Translations under genes and position numbers: made by a program | Assembly (NCBI GenBank): GCA_030998015.1 | Contig: JARWMV010000009.1 | Location: 248,001-312,000 of the forward strand | Reading direction: 5' to 3' | DNA from: Ceratorhiza oryzae-sativae | Lineage: Eukaryota; Basidiomycota; Agaricomycetes; Cantharellales; Ceratobasidiaceae | Length of the DNA stretch: 64,000 bases | In this document: positions 45,832 through 56,614 of the stretch, piece after piece | How positions within the stretch are numbered: the first letter of the stretch is position 1 | Layout of the letters: each line of letters starts with the position of its first letter | The notes under the pieces: model-generated | Seen by the model: only the letters and a program-made list of their open reading frames with translations | Database searches by the model: none | What the model was told of the DNA's origin: nothing

Positions 45832-47000
45832 TCAGCATTTGATTGCCGGACCCGTAATATCGACACCGTAGACGTGGACATGCATCAAAGTCGGAACGAA
45901 TTTGTTCCAAACCTCCAAATTCTGATACTCTCCTATCCACCCGATCACCCGGTCTCGAGGGCTAACTTGACCATGTGCACACAAGAGGTGGATGCTCTCC
46001 AAGTTGTCGAAACCCGTGCCAGTGCCTACACCAGAGAGTCTAGCCTCAAAATCCCACTGGTGAATTGCCCATTCGGGATACTATGAGAAACGTTTAGGAA
46101 GCGACATGGGAGCTGTCAACCGGGAACATGGCTCACGGGGGCTGCGCAGAAAATTGTAATATTCCGAACACATTTGCTTGTTCCTCTTGCCCTGAGGTCG
46201 CTTATGGCCCCGTGCCAGTGATCGATATGATGTCTGCCACCCCAAACCCACCCTACCGAAACAAGGCGAGACGGTTTGAAAAGATATTCCAGGCCCCCAG
46301 AGGAGAATGACGAAGACCGATCGTGACCATAAAAATTACCCCCTCCGGAGACGATCAAGTCTGACAGTTCGCGACTGGATGAGAGGGAGCTCAAGAGCGA
46401 GGCGGAAGCAGTCGCGTGTACAACATGGGGGAGGACACCAGGTCGTCTTTAAGAAATGTGCAAACCCCCACTTGGTCGGCGAACGTGCTCGGGAAGAACT
46501 GCAGTCTCGTCACGAGCGTTTGCCCCCCTGAGAAACGTGAAAACCTGTTTCGAAGCTACGCATGGAATTTCTAGCCTGCGGAGTCTGAACAGGGGTTTAA
46601 GGTTACTTAAACGGACGTTCAGTGCTAATCTCCCGGCTGAGAGGTATAGCTCTTGCAGATTGTGGAGTACACTGAGCAATGAACGAACACTCCCAGCTTG
46701 GACTCTGCGCAACATCCTATCCGCTAGCTGCAATCGTCTATGGCATATCTCCACGTCGCATGAACCAAAGTGATCTCCAATTTTCAAGCAATAGACCAAT
46801 GGTGCCAGCTTTTGAGAGTTTTCTCCGACAGACTGGCAAAATGTTGAAATAGCCCGTGGGCTGTACAGGTGGACGTGATTATACAGGAGGGGGAGCAAGT
46901 GATCATACAAGTCACGGCTGGATCGACAGAGTCGCCCGAGCGGTTTCTGGTCGCCACCTAACCTTTCGACGACCAGGATCCAAATCTCGATTGGAAGCAT
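45832..47000 (-). pseudogene. F-box-like gene A of a tandem pair, frameshifted
   Basis: The start MLPIEIWILVVERLGGDQKP is an F-box-like motif, followed by PLLYNHVHLYSPRAISTFCQ, LVYCLKIGDHFGSCD and LRRLEIPCV. In the G-run at about 46527-46532 the frame breaks relative to copy B (FLRG then one extra G), giving an early stop. A second shift near 46440 restores the family reading LLSSLSSSRELSDLIV and GWVWGG. The last exon reads QWDFEARLSGVGTGTGFDN to YGVDITGPAIKC-stop at 45832. Copy B (47905-49070) is its closest relative here, and similarity continues some 90 bases past the stop codons, so the two arose by a roughly 2-kb tandem duplication. Two frameshifts make this copy non-functional unless they are sequence errors. 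Confidence 0.72.
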
Positions 47001-47904
47001 GGTGATGGTGGGGAGATATGGCCTATGCCACTTGGCATTCCCGCGGGTGGCGCGTCTGGCACGTGACTCTACGCCACGGTGAAGAGTCGCCTGATTCAGG
47101 TCATACTTGGACATGGATTTCGACTGGATTACCAAAGGTTCGCCATGGGGGAGGCGCCCTTCGTTTTAGTGCGACCGTAACACCGTCCAAACCGCAACTC
47201 ACATTACCCTACACTGCCTCCTATGGAAGGCTGCCATGCGCCTGCATCTTTCAGACCTTTTCGGCACCGTCAAGGGCCTTTCGGGCTGCGTCCGTTTTCT
47301 TAGCTTGTTCTGGCGCTTCTACTAAACACAAGATGTCTTTCGTGTTTGTTCCATCTGCTCGTTCTTTTTCTAATGTGATTCCCTCGTCCTTCGGGCACAC
47401 TGTGGTTTCTCGTCCTTTGGTCTTGCGATTCGTGTGAATGGACCTTGCGTTCAGGTTGCACGTTGAAATCGTATGCAATGAGAATTGTGGAGCACGCGCA
47501 GAAGGGATTAACGATAAACGATTGATTGAACGACGTTTACTGACATTGGAGGTGAGGTTCAAGCGGAGATTTATGCAAGTTGATCAACAATGTAGGTATT
47601 AGTCCGAACACTACAATCATTTTTGAGGCTATCAAGAGCAATAGAACTCAAACGCTTAGGCTTACGATGGACGAGATTACCAGAATGGTTTGTTTGTTCT
47701 GGGGCTTGCTCGTTTCAGGCTAGCGAGCCTCAAATTTGTTTTGTTTAGGAGGTGGGGTTTTCTCCTTGGTCTACAATATCCAGGCCGAGCTCGATGTGCT
47801 GGAGATGTGTATACCGAGAATACACGCCTTAACCTAATTAATATCATTCGATGTCCCCTTCCACACGTTCGGAGTATGGGAGTTCATACCTGATCGATAA
47901 CCCA
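47001..47904. other. Spacer between the tandem F-box-like copies
   Basis: About 0.9 kb without a supportable gene. Around 47797-47870 the sequence resembles 45737-45800 (shared GCTGGAGATGTGT and ATTCGAT-CCCCT), marking the 3' edge of the duplicated unit. The rest, including an open minus frame at 47.25-47.56 kb, is unassigned. Confidence 0.45.
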
Positions 47905-49070
47905 TTATAGACTCATAATATCTACCCCAAACACATGGACATGTTTCAAACTTGGCACGAATTGATTCCAGGCTTCCAAACTATGATAATCCCCGAGACG
48001 TTGCAGAATTTCACATCGAGGTTCCGCTTCTGTGTCGTGCGCGCAGACTACCTGGATGCTCTCCAGACTCTCAAAGCCCGACCCAGTGCCCACAGTGCAG
48101 AGACGGTATTCGAGCCCCCAGCATGTATAAAATTTTTGCTTGGGGATCTGAGGACATTGGTCTGAGAGGTGAATTTTCACGATCAATGATGCAGATGACT
48201 TACTGCAGCTGTATATATGATCTTGATTATATGAATAGCCTTTTGTGCGCTTCGCGCTTTGAGTTCATCTATTATTTCATTCCAAGGGTCGTCACCCAGA
48301 TCCCCAGCCCAGAACCAGCCAATCGAAACAATGCTGGGCACTTTGAAAAGATATGGCAGTTCGCTTTCACCGTACAAAATTTCCCAGTCCCGGTTGCTAA
48401 ATGCACCCCTTTCCTGAGTGATGATAATGCTGGAAAGCCTCCGACTGGACGAGAGGGCGTCCAAAAGTGGAGCAGAAGCGGCCGCGTGCGTAACACGAGG
48501 AAGGACATCAGGGCTAGTGCGAAGAAATCGGTGAACTGATTCCTCGATACTGGGTGTATTCCGATATAGCTGTAGTCTTGTTAGGAGCGTCTGCCCGCGG
48601 AGAAACGTGTAAAATGGATTCGACCCCACACAGGGAATTTCTAGTCTGTGGAGTTTAAATGGCGGGTTTAAGTCCCCAAGACAAATGTTCAGTGCCGTTT
48701 TCTAAGCTGTGAGGTATAGCTCTCGCAGATTGTAAAGTACCCCGAGCAACGAGCGAACATCAAGCGCATGGTTTTTGTGTAACATACCACCCAAGAGCTG
48801 CGATCGTCGATGACACATCTCTAAATCACATGGCCCGAAGTGATCTCCGATCTTTAAGCAAAAGACTAAGGGAGCTAGCTTTCTGGAGTTTGCCATGATA
48901 GAGCGACAAAAGGACGAGATGGCCTGTGGACTTGATAGATGGACACGATTATACAGGACGGTGAGCAAACCAGTATACACGTCACGACCACATTGACAGA
49001 GTCGCCCCAGTGTTTTCTGATCGCGTCCTAATTGTTCAACGATGAGGAGCCAGATCTCGGCCGGAAGCAT
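47905..49070 (-). pseudogene. F-box-like gene B of a tandem pair, one nonsense codon
   Basis: The start MLPAEIWLLIVEQLGRDQKT is followed by VLYNRVHLSSPQAISSFCRS, LVFCLKIGDHFGPCD and NLRELYLTA. Then a TAG codon at 48702-48704 stands where copy A has an open codon. The same frame continues as LNICLGDLNPPFKLHRLEIP, FLRGQTLLTRLQL, LLDALSSSRRLSSIIIT and GWFWAGDLGDDPW. A 3' intron with donor GTAAGTCATC and acceptor TGTCCTCAG leads to the last exon (YTCWGLEYRLCTVGTGSGFE to FGVDIMSL-stop). The nonsense codon is the only lesion seen, so the loss is recent, or the codon is an error, or it is read through. Confidence 0.72.
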
Positions 49071-49374
49071 GGTGGCGGATGGGAAGGCATGGGCTGTGCT
49101 ATTTGGTTGTGTGGCGTATAAGAGCATCAAGCACGTGCAGAGAGGGGTCAAATGCGCATGATTGCTTGAACCATGTGTACCGGTTTTAGAGAGCACAATA
49201 TAGCGACCAATGGAAAGATCAATACTAATTACACACGATAAGTTCCATTTACTTTCAACAACACTCCCTAACCAAACGACTCGGTGGCGTTACAAGCCCG
49301 ACAATGTCCATTCTCACAAGATTTCTAACATGGCCAGGGTGATATAACCACATAGATGTTTGCCACGCGTCATT
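49071..49374. other. 5' flank of F-box-like copy B
   Basis: This 0.3-kb stretch holds the promoter side of copy B and ends at the foldback MITE. No gene or repeat is recognised. Confidence 0.4.
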
Positions 49375-49514
49375 AATTTGCTACTGAGGGCTAGTCAGAG
49401 CGTCGGTTCTGCCTAAGCAGAATAAACGCCAGTAGGGCATGCTAATCTGAGCTATCCCGGCATCAATTCTGCTTAGGTAGAACCAGGGCTCTAGCTAGCC
49501 CTAGCTAGCAAATT
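49375..49514. mobile_element. Foldback MITE, 140 bases
   Basis: The two halves are inverted copies: the left arm begins AATTTGCTACTGAGGGCTAG and the right arm, reversed, begins AATTTGCTAGCTAGGGCTAG, each running about 45 bases to a self-complementary TTCTGCCTAAGCAG motif (TTCTGCTTAGGTAG on the other side). The transcript or single strand would fold into a long hairpin. No coding capacity, and no convincing target duplication is visible. Confidence 0.65.
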
Positions 49515-49568
49515 TGCTTTTGGCTGAGATAGTTGAATGATGAGCAGCCAGATCTCAGCTGGAAGCAT
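49515..49568 (-). pseudogene. Truncated third F-box-like copy (first 14-17 codons)
   Basis: The complement starts with ATG at 49568 and reads MLPAEIWLLIIQLSQ, nearly the first residues of copy B. It includes the flanking GGAAGCATGGTGG context. Similarity stops exactly at the edge of the foldback MITE. It is a remnant of a third duplicated unit whose remainder was lost or displaced. Confidence 0.6.
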
Positions 49569-49828
49569 GGTGGTGGGTGGATCTATTAATGCTATGCTGG
49601 GGCTTTGTGTGACTCTGCCTGCCAATTGGTGATCGCCAGCACCTGGCTGAAAGTGCCAACTTAAAGCCAATTTGTGTTATCAGAAAAATCGAGGGGCTTG
49701 TGTGCATACATGGTGATATTTGATAACATAACCATACAGTGTTTCATGGGTGCAGGTTGGGTTAATAATGGTATATAGCTGACTGTCAATCAGTCATCCA
49801 TAATGATAATAAAAATAAGCATTGAGTA

Positions 49829-50110
49829 CACTATGAAAAGGATCCCACCTAAATCCTATGTGGGTTAACCCCCCTAAAGTTAGGGGGGTTGAGCCCCCTA
49901 AATCTAGGGGGTTGAATTGCCTAATCAAAATGTCACAAAAAAGTGGGGTAACAGCACCTAATCTTAGGTGGTTCATACACCTGATGCTTTGTGAGTGCAT
50001 ATATGGTTTAAGGTCCTGTTTACCCTTTTTTTCTTTTTAGGTGTACTTCACATCTTTTTCTAGCTATGGCTTTAGGGGTTCATGGCATCTACATTTAGGT
50101 GTAGAAGCAC
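49829..50110. repeat. Left subterminal repeat block of the KDZ element
   Basis: Short palindromic motifs recur: CCCCCCTAAAGTTAGGGGGG, CCCCCTAAATCTAGGGGG, CACCTAATCTTAGGTGG and TTAGGTGTA. The counterpart at 60890-61089 has CACCTAAATC, CCCCTAGGATTTAGG and CCCCCCTAACTTTAGG. Subterminal motif arrays of this sort bind transposase in many DNA transposons. That function is inferred. Confidence 0.5.
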
Positions 50111-50272
50111 CTAGTGGTTTTAGGTATATAGTACATGTAATAGTCCATTATTGGTCTGAATCACAGACACAAGTCTGCCTCATGCCAGGAGGCTTTGTAC
50201 AAACACAAGGGGAGACAATGTTAAAGGTACGCAGTGGGAGTAAGGTGATAGGATGGGTATTCACTGTACAGA

Positions 50273-50649
50273 TGTCGACGACGACAAGTCAGGCAACGAG
50301 GAAAATAGTAAGAAAAGTAAAAGAACTTGTATTCGACGAGAGGTCAAGTTCTTGAGGAGTCCTCTGCGAACTTGACCTGGTTTATATACACAGTACGAGC
50401 CACATCATAACAAACAAGTCTGTACAGTGAGTCACGACAGATAAGAGATAGAAGCAGTAGAAGCGACTGCGGAACTGCGGAATTTCACATCAGAGTTGAA
50501 ATACATCTCGGTTACCGGTCTGGAACATTCCCTGAGTCACGTGATACAGATATACCATAAAAGGCAAGTATGTTTTGAAGATGATCTCATAAAATGTAGA
50601 AAATTGAGAAAATATTGTAGAGTGGATGTATGCATGTCAGTTCGTGACA
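50273..50649 (-). mobile_element. Solo LTR, 377 bases, family TGTCAC..GTCGACA
   Basis: Complement begins TGTCACGAACTGACATGC and ends GTCGTCGTCGACA. It is flanked by the perfect 5-base repeat ACAGA at 50268-50272 and 50650-50654. A second copy, exactly the same length, lies in opposite orientation at 56191-56567. A 10-base inverted repeat (GGTCAAGTTC / GAACTTGACC) lies downstream of a TATA-like TATATAAA, consistent with an LTR promoter. TG..CA ends as expected for LTR retrotransposons. Confidence 0.85.
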
Positions 50650-50877
50650 ACAGAACACATAGCATATATACACAGTAGGACAATAAGGCAGGCATACATG
50701 CAAATGGGGAATATGAGTAACTACGGGGACACTACAGGGATACTATGGAGTGTATGTAGTAGGCACACAATAGCAGACAAATACAGACTAATGCAGCAGA
50801 TGGAAACATGCGCATGTGTGCTGAAAACAATAGAGACAAGAGAAAAAGAGAGTAAGAAAATAAAAAGTTGCAGTGTT

Positions 50878-52611
50878 TCAGTAATTATCAGCCATATTTA
50901 TTTGTGATTGCACAACTTCCACAACATGGGGACCACCACCTTCATCTTGGTGGTGTGGACAATACATTGGCCATCCTATAAACCATGTTAGTATATTAAA
51001 TGCCTGAATTGATTGACATACTGGTTGGGTTGTGCCCAAAACTTGGGGCATGTCATCCAAAGACACCACAATAGGTGCATGTGTTTGGCCTGGGGCTGGA
51101 TCACTGGAAATGTTGATAGTCATGGGGGAGGAGGGCTCAGGAGGAGGGGGAGGATGCTTCAAGAGGTAAGTAGAGAGTATTATAGAGTGATTGTGTACTC
51201 ACCATTTTTGGTCACACCTTTGTCTTTTTCACTGGTGTCTCCTCAATGATCTCCTCACACTCCAAACTCTCCTTGGCTGCTGGCTTGGGCTTGTGCATGA
51301 CCTGCTTGCCTTTTGCCTTGTGTCATGAGCCAAGGTGGCTCATGACTGGAACTGGTGGCTATGACTATAAATCTTACTAATATTGTATTTTGGATGAGTA
51401 ATGGGGCTGACTGATGTGATCAGTCAGCCACTAATGGTGTATTAGTCATGTGGCTAGAGGGATTAGTAACTGCCAATCACCTGCTTACTGATCCACCATT
51501 CATGCTGACTCACTCCCTCCACTTTGCTTACTGATCTGCCATTCATGCTGACTGATCTGCCATTCATGCTGACTGATACCAAATCATGTATGCTTATGTG
51601 ATCATGTACATAGAGGAGTATAAATACAGCCATGAAGCTGCTCTGGGTCCCCCAGATTGCTTCATCTTGACATCCCCCCCACTGTACTAGGGGGCAGGCT
51701 GGTTTCAGCAGCCTGTCCCCATCACCCCTACTACACGTACACACCCAGGCAAGCAGTGGGTTGTGACACCTTGGCCTGTTTTGGTCCAGTAGCTACCTTT
51801 TTCTTTGGGGGCTTGACCTTGACCTCCAAGGTCTAAATTGAACATGTATTTAGCTGAATGAATGATAAATGTATTAAACTCACTTGATTATCTTTGAGCT
51901 CCAACTTGGGCTCCAGCTGCTTATGCTTTGCTGACTTGGAGTACAATGCTGCCTTTGACTTCTTTGGCAAGGGATGTTGGGTCTCCTTGGCAGACTGAAT
52001 GAGGCATTAGTATGGCAGGGATCAAAATATTGTGACTTATGTCTTTGTGCTCAGAGTTGGGCTCTGGCTTGGTGTTTTTGTGCTTCTTCCCAGCAGATTT
52101 GGCAGTAGGTGCTGGAGCTGCAGTCTAGAGAAATAATGGTTAGTATAGTGTACATATGGTATGGGTCACATACTGTGTCAGGTTTAGGGGATTTAACCCT
52201 CACATGGTTGCACACACCTGGCTTAACTTTCTTGCTCATGAAGATAACCTGTTTGTGTGTGAGTAAATCTATTAATTAGCCATACCAGACATGGTCCAGG
52301 TCATTGTCTGGGTCCACAGGTTGATTGAGGGTGGGAGCAGGATTGGGAACAGGAGTGGGCTGATTGGCAGCCTTGGGTGATTTGTTGCAGCCAGGTGCAA
52401 AGGAGGTAGGCAAGTTGGGGGTAGGAGAGATGGTGGGAGGGGCAATTCTGGATTGTCCATGCTCAGGCAAGTGGTAGCTCTGCCTGAGAGATGTTGAAGA
52501 CACAGGGGAGGGATGATGGGGAGCAATCAAGGAGCTGCAGGCATGGGATTGGTTCTGGCAAGAATCCAGGTCCAATCTGTGGTGGGGAGCTGGCATAGAG
52601 GAGGAGCACAT
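50878..52611 (-). pseudogene. Pro/Lys-rich protein gene within the KDZ element
   Basis: A multi-exon reading begins at the ATG at 52611 (MCSSSMPAPHHRLDLDSCQ). It passes a Pro/Ser/Asn-rich exon ending DPDNDLDHVW and Lys-rich exons (SKKVKPGVCNHVRVKSPKP, then KKHKNTKPEPNSEHK, then KPPKKKVATGPKQAK), and ends in MADNY-stop at 50878. An LTR at 51321-51768 interrupts the Lys-rich exon. Without it and one CAAGG copy the frame GPKQAKAKGKQVMHKPKPAA is continuous. The composition suggests a nucleic-acid-binding or nuclear protein. Whether it is an accessory gene of the KDZ element is unknown. Exon borders are approximate. Confidence 0.45.
51321..51768 (+). mobile_element. Solo LTR, 448 bases, family TGTCATGAGCC..TGACA
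   Basis: Begins TGTCATGAGCCAAGGTGGCT, ends GGGTTGTGACA and is flanked by the perfect 5-base repeat CCTTG at 51316-51320 and 51769-51773. The first 26 bases are palindromic. Inside, CTGATCTGCCATTCATGC is tandemly repeated (three related units around 51480-51580), and GTATAAATAC near 51620 is a TATA-like box followed by the presumed transcription start. It splits a Lys-rich exon on the minus strand. Confidence 0.85.
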
Positions 52612-54347
52612 GTGGACAAGGGAGCCATGAGTTGGTATGTAGCAATGTGGGGCATGATCATGGCAAGGAAAGGGGGATAGGTTATGAGGGCTGCAAGAAG
52701 TTGATGCATGAGGGGATTTTTTGTCTGACCTGTAAATGTGAAGTTAAAATATAAATTTAGTTACTTATTTCTACTAGAAAGCAGAATGTATGCAGTCATA
52801 ACTTACTGTGGCTCTGCTGGGGGCATCAATGGAGGTAGTGCACAGGCAGAGGAGCAACCCCACTGGGGGACAGTAATGGTATTGGACTTCCTGTAGTGAT
52901 TCAAGCATTAGTAGAGCATTCTTAAATCAAGAAAATGGAGCAAATAACTTACCTTGGAGGACTCTCCAAGTTGTCATACAAGGAATGTGCCAAAGATTTG
53001 CTCACACTTTGAGACACACCCAGGGGATGCAAGTGAGTTGACCTTCCACACCACTCATTGGAATTGGCATGTTCAGGATCAGAGGAATGCCCAAGAGTTG
53101 TACTTTGAGCATAGGGATCTTCATATTAGACAAGAGCATTAGTGTGAAATCAAAGAACTATGTTTATAGCCACTTACTGGGTGAAGTGGTGGATGTGTCT
53201 AATTGCAGTGGAAGATTAATAAAGCACCAAGTGAAACCAAAAAAAACAAGCCTTCACCTTCTCCAGTTTGCAAGTCTGCTTGAACATCCACATCTTCTGG
53301 CTGCACTAGTAGATACAGTTTCCTTCTAATGAGAGCCAGGAGCTCCATATCACTGAGAGTCTAGGGCATCTATTAAGGTATGTCAGCTTTCATTTCAATT
53401 CCAAATGAGTCTAGATTCACAATAATCACATGCAACTATGGCAACTGGGAGCAACAAGAAGACAAAATCAAAGATTAAGCTGTTAGCAGAATTGAATAAA
53501 ATAACTTGGATGGCTTACTGGTTTATTAATTATGTGTATCTTTGCAGGTTGTTGGTTTGTGGCAGGAGAGTTTATGGCCAGGAGTCAGTAGCAAAGGACA
53601 AGGGACTTGGGATGAATCACAAATCCTGCACCCACATGACCACATGTGTGTCTGATTGTGCTAAGTCTGTTTGCCACCACTCACCACAATGTCCTGTGGC
53701 AGGAAATCTAGTCAAAATACTCAGCTAAAAAATCTAAGCCTGGTCAGAAATACATGTGTACCTGTGGCTGCAATTGTGACAACCTGTCTAAGTGCCAAAT
53801 TTATCAGCATCTTCACAACAGATCTCAGGAATGCACTGAGGCTCAGCAACAAGAATTGGAATCTAGTAATACTAATACAGATGGCTCTGTAGCTATGGAA
53901 ATAGACAAAGATATAGGTGCTCACCTGAATGGTCCAAAAGAGGAGGATCTATATGACAGGCAAATTGGTAAGTAAATTATTCTATTTTTTTATATGTGTG
54001 TTTGTGTTGATCTCTCTACTCTAAGAAGCTACAGACAATATATTCATGAACTTCCAGCACAATGAACCCCAATCTGAAGATGAAAGATCAACAGGCAGTT
54101 GGTGTCATGGCCCAGACCATGAGCACAAATTTATCCAAATTTAATATGATTTATTTTACCTCTATTTTTCTGCTTTATGGACAAGTCCCTTTTATTCAGA
54201 TATATGCATAGAATAATTGACTCAGTCATGTGACCTTGTTGTTGTTGACCATTGTTGATGTGCTCTGGAATATTCTGTTGACATGGCGCCATTTCTGTTA
54301 TTGTACAATTTACATAGGCTTCCTATTTCATATGTACTGCCTCACTA

Positions 54348-54459
54348 TAGGGATGCTGTGCCAGAATGAATTCTAAATTCTGGCAGGTGCAGGAATATAC
54401 AAATTGTAATTGCAGGAATGAAGACTATTACAAAAATCTATTCTGGCACAGCATCCCTA
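54348..54459. mobile_element. hAT-type MITE, 112 bases
   Basis: Terminal inverted repeats TAGGGATGCTGTGCCAGAAT (20 of 20 equal at both ends) are flanked by the 8-base repeat CCTCACTA at 54340-54347 and 54460-54467. An 8-base duplication with TAGGG-type ends is characteristic of hAT elements. There is no coding sequence. Perfect TIRs and TSDs indicate a recent insertion into LTR X. Confidence 0.92.
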
Positions 54460-54560
54460 CCTCACTATTGAATATATAAGGGAGAGTCTGAGAGCCTTAA
54501 GCCTCAGAACTTGACCTCCTGTTGAACACCCCTTCTACCTGAGTTGGTTACCAAGCCACT

Positions 54561-55084
54561 TGTCATGGCCTAGACCATGACGCGGATTTTATTATGATTT
54601 TCGTATATTTTATAAAATCTCTCCTTTTCATATTTTTGGACAAGTCCTGTTTAATCGGATATATGCATAGAATTACTTATATGATCACGTGACCTTGTTG
54701 TTGTTTATGTTCTGTTTGTACCTTCTGGAATATTCCATTACATGGCACCATTCTCACATCATACAATAGTTGTCTTGCACCATACGTGTATTTGATATAT
54801 AGCTCATCGTATGAATATATAAGGGAGAGTCTGAGAGCCTTAAGCCTCAGAACTCGACCTCCTGTCGTATCCCCTCTACTACCTGTGTGACTTACCAGTC
54901 CATAGTCCCTGCCCAGTCCTCTTAAGGACAAGTGCACTTACTACTCTACCTCCTTGCGTCTTATCGCACCCTCACTGCACGTCCACCCTTAGACGTTGTC
55001 AGTAAAGCCTCTGGCATCGCTGCCCATAGGCTTGTCATCACCACTTAGGTGTTTGACGTTACTGTTCAGGTCATAGCTCTGACA
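54561..55084 (+). mobile_element. Solo LTR Y nested in LTR X
   Basis: 524 bases, from TGTCATGGCCTAGACCATGA to CATAGCTCTGACA, with the 5-base repeat CCACT at 54556-54560 and 55085-55089. It belongs to the same family as X (same palindromic start, same ATATATAAGGGAGAGTCTGA TATA region) and has inserted into X in the same orientation, so the tandem look is produced by nesting rather than by duplication. Confidence 0.9.
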
Positions 55085-56190
55085 CCACTTAGTCTCTGCC
55101 CAGTGCTCTTAAGCACAAGTGCACCTCTGAACCCTTCTGCATATTGTTGCACCCCTTCCCCTCACTGCACGTCCACCCCTAGCATTGCAGTTTGACCTCA
55201 GGCCATCAAGCCCATAGGTCTGCCTTTGCCTCACCAGCATTAGGCCTTGTCATTCAGGTTGTCAGCTCTGACAGTTGGTACAATATAAGTATGCCTCCCT
55301 CTTCTCCACCTGCTTCTCCCTTTCAACCCCCAGAAGACAAACTACCATCCAACACAGAGGAGGGATACCAGGACTTCAATGTGGAGGAGTACCAAGAGTA
55401 TGAGCACTGGTATGCAGAAGAGTGCCCCCAAATATCCAGACATCGATTCACCTCTACTGTGGCAAATCCTGGTCTTTTTGGCTAATATACATCAGCCCTA
55501 TTGTTTTTTGTGGCTGTCTAGCCAACAAGTACTATCAGCACTACATGGAGTATGTTGAAATTCTGAAATGCTTGCTTGAGTTCAAGAATACAACAGCTTG
55601 TATTGAACAACTTCAGGTGGAAATCACAGGATATGTTGAACAATTCAAAGAGTGAGCTCTTGTAACTTAACTAATATTTATTAACACAATTTTAGGTACT
55701 ATTACTAATACAATTACAACTGTCTTTGCATCTGCAGATTGACAGTCCACACCCTTCTCCATGTTGCCAACAATATTCTCCACTGCAGGCCAGTCAGCAT
55801 TTACTGGTCTTTTGGAACCAAACAATACTGTTGCAAGACTATCTCTTGCACACACTCTGTCAAGCCCAGAGCCTTAGACAGGGGCAAATAACAACAAAGG
55901 GTAACACCCAACTCTACTGCAATAAATACAGAGAGTCAACCTGCAATGTCTAAGGGACACACAGGCAAGGAGGAAGGGGTAGAAGGCAATGAGGTGCCAA
56001 GGGTAATGGTTATTCAGAGGTGCGCTTGTACTGAAGAGTACTGGGCAGAGACTGTAATGGCTTGGTGACCACACAGGTAGAAGATAGGACACAGGACAAG
56101 AGGTTGAGTTCTGAGGCTTAAGGCTCTCAGACTCTCCCTTATATATTCAGCTAACTACCATGTACTTGTGGTGACACTAAGTGTGGAAAT

Positions 56191-56567
56191 TGTCACAAAC
56201 TGACACGCATATATCCACTCTATAATATTTTCTCAATTTACTACATTTTATGAGATCATCTTCAAAACATACTTGCCTTTTATGGTATATCTGTGTCATG
56301 TGACTCATGGAATGTTCCGGACTGGTAACCGAGATGTATTTCAACTCCAATGTGAAATTCCGCAGTTCCGCAGTTGCTTCTACTGCTTCTATCTCTTATC
56401 TGTCATGACTCACTGTACGGACTTGTTTGTTATGATGTGGCTTGTACTGTGTATATAAACCAGGTCAAGTTCGCAGAGGACTCCTCAAGAACTTGACCTC
56501 TCGTCGAATACAAGTTCTTTTCTTTTTCTTACTCTTTTCCTTGTTGCCTGACTTGTCGTCGTCGACA
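56191..56567 (+). mobile_element. Solo LTR in the left end of the Tc1 element
   Basis: 377 bases, from TGTCACAAACTGACACGC to GTCGTCGTCGACA, the sister of 50273-50649 in opposite orientation. The right flank is AAATT (56568-56572). The left flank reads AAATT if one T was lost at the junction. It contains the hairpin GGTCAAGTTC..GAACTTGACC after a TATATAAA box. It separates the 26-base TIR from the rest of the Tc1 element. Confidence 0.8.
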
Positions 56568-56614
56568 AAATTCTTCATGTGATTGTGTGAAAATTGTACC
56601 TCTTGCCTTGTATC

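Larger units (their letters stand above)
54103..55273 (+). mobile_element. Solo LTR X, carrying a nested LTR and a MITE
   Basis: Begins TGTCATGGCCCAGACCATGA, ends GTCAGCTCTGACA and is flanked by the 5-base repeat GTTGG at 54098-54102 and 55274-55278. Without LTR Y (54561-55084), the MITE (54348-54459) and their duplications it is 522 bases, almost the length of Y. ATATATAAGGGAGAGTCTGA is the TATA region shared with Y and Z. It interrupts an exon of the KDZ transposase gene. Joining the sides over a single GTTGG gives continuous coding (RSTGSW to YNIS). Confidence 0.88.

Noticed and set aside
54103..55273. Tandem duplication of an LTR
   Set aside because: The CCACT duplication around the inner copy and GTTGG around the outer one show insertion of one LTR into another rather than tandem copying.
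50273..56567. Full-length retrotransposon between the two 377-base LTRs
   Set aside because: The two LTRs are in opposite orientation and each has its own target duplication, so they are independent solo LTRs.
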